A stretch of DNA of 5,536 nt from assembly GCA_041485125.1 (NCBI GenBank), contig JBGPIT010000341.1, forward strand, positions 1 to 5,536, given 5' to 3'. Made by a program: the position numbers and the translations under genes. This DNA comes from JBGPIT01 sp041485125 (lineage in GTDB: Bacteria > Desulfobacterota > Binatia > UTPRO1). This document shows positions 5,423 through 5,536 of this stretch, piece by piece (the stretch's first letter is position 1; every line of letters starts with the position of its first letter). The notes below the pieces were generated by a model. The model was not told the DNA's origin and ran no database searches. It saw only the letters and a list, made by a program, of their open reading frames with translations.

Positions 5423-5506
5423 CAGCTTTCGCTAAAGATTGACCGGTTCGACGGCGGATCGATCTCGATGCTCACGGTGCAGCTCGGAGGTGGAAATGGC
5501 GATTGA
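5423..5506 (+). pseudogene. Residual C-terminal tail of a gene preceding the CoA transferase
   Basis: Directly after the TAG at 5420-5422, the same frame continues for 27 codons to TGA 5504-5506 with no start of its own until ATG 5468. It includes RFDGGSISMLTVQLGG. The stop overlaps the following CoA-transferase start by 11 bp, as expected for the last codons of an upstream operon gene. The FDGG recalls the 'vDGG' found near the end of short-chain dehydrogenases, so this may be the other end of the broken dehydrogenase. That link rests on four residues and is weak. Confidence 0.3.
5486..5491 (+). promoter_or_regulatory. Ribosome binding site of the CoA-transferase gene
   Basis: GGAGGT lies 4 nt before the ATG at 5496, an excellent match to the anti-Shine-Dalgarno sequence, and supports this start. 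Confidence 0.75.
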
Positions 5507-5536
5507 GGGACCGCTCACGGGCATCACGATCGTCGA
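5496..5536 (+). CDS. CaiB/BaiF-type CoA transferase, N-terminal start only (3' end outside window)
   Basis: Only the first 13 codons are present: MAIEGPLTGITIV, followed by two bases (GA) that allow Asp or Glu. Family III CoA transferases commonly open with a short lead and 'PL.Gi.VvDl..v.aGP', moving CoA between a donor acyl-CoA and an acceptor acid in the cytoplasm. The strong GGAGGT site and the 11-bp overlap with the preceding frame support a true operon start. The short length means that the family is a likely guess only; other proteins starting with a similar strand are possible. Confidence 0.5.
   Translation, partial: MAIEGPLTGITIV

Overview
The window is GC-rich bacterial chromosomal DNA with long, dense reading frames. 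A soluble class I-type cytochrome P450, a class III nucleotide cyclase fused to a TolB-like region and TPRs, toxin-antitoxin genes and the start of a CaiB-type CoA transferase would fit an environmental, probably soil or sediment, proteobacterium-like or deltaproteobacterium-like lineage. No marker gene is present, so the taxonomy is only a guess.

Layout. (1) 3-218 (+): the C-terminal end of a cytidylate-kinase-like protein, cut by the window edge. (2) 219-595: no convincing gene, one short hairpin. (3) 596-1846 (-): a complete cytochrome P450 with all signature motifs and no redox partner beside it. (4) 1847-2341: a YgiT-type zinc-finger (MqsA-like) antitoxin gene with a strong ribosome binding site. 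It is preceded, one base away, by what looks like the decayed end of its usual DUF4258-type toxin partner. (5) 2342-2649: non-coding DNA with a perfect 8-bp inverted repeat and three CGGACA motifs exactly 30 bp apart, possibly an insertion-sequence scar. (6) 2650-4425 (+): a 591-residue class III cyclase / TolB-like / TPR protein. (7) 4443-4947 (-): a complete AbrB/MazE-type antitoxin and RelE/ParE-type toxin operon, convergent with the cyclase. A likely promoter and repeat operator lie directly against the antitoxin start codon and suggest a leaderless transcript. (8) 5066-5422 (+): a chimeric reading frame. The first 19 residues are the Rossmann start of a short-chain dehydrogenase, running in frame into the N-terminal domain of a DUF1016/YhcG-type protein, which then stops at a perfect 11-bp inverted repeat. 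(9) 5423-5536 (+): a short in-frame tail that overlaps the start of a CaiB/BaiF-type CoA transferase, which runs off the window.

How the parts relate. The P450, the dehydrogenase start and the CoA transferase would suit lipid or xenobiotic acyl-CoA metabolism, but they are not one operon here. Between them, about 3.5 kb holds one intact toxin-antitoxin pair, one apparently broken pair, an IS-like scar and a gene chimera, which suggests a rearranged accessory stretch. I do not see a clear undescribed multi-gene system. The most unusual items are the dehydrogenase/DUF1016 chimera, the decayed toxin before the zinc-finger antitoxin, and the apparently leaderless toxin-antitoxin operon. All assignments come from reading motifs by eye; no database search was made.
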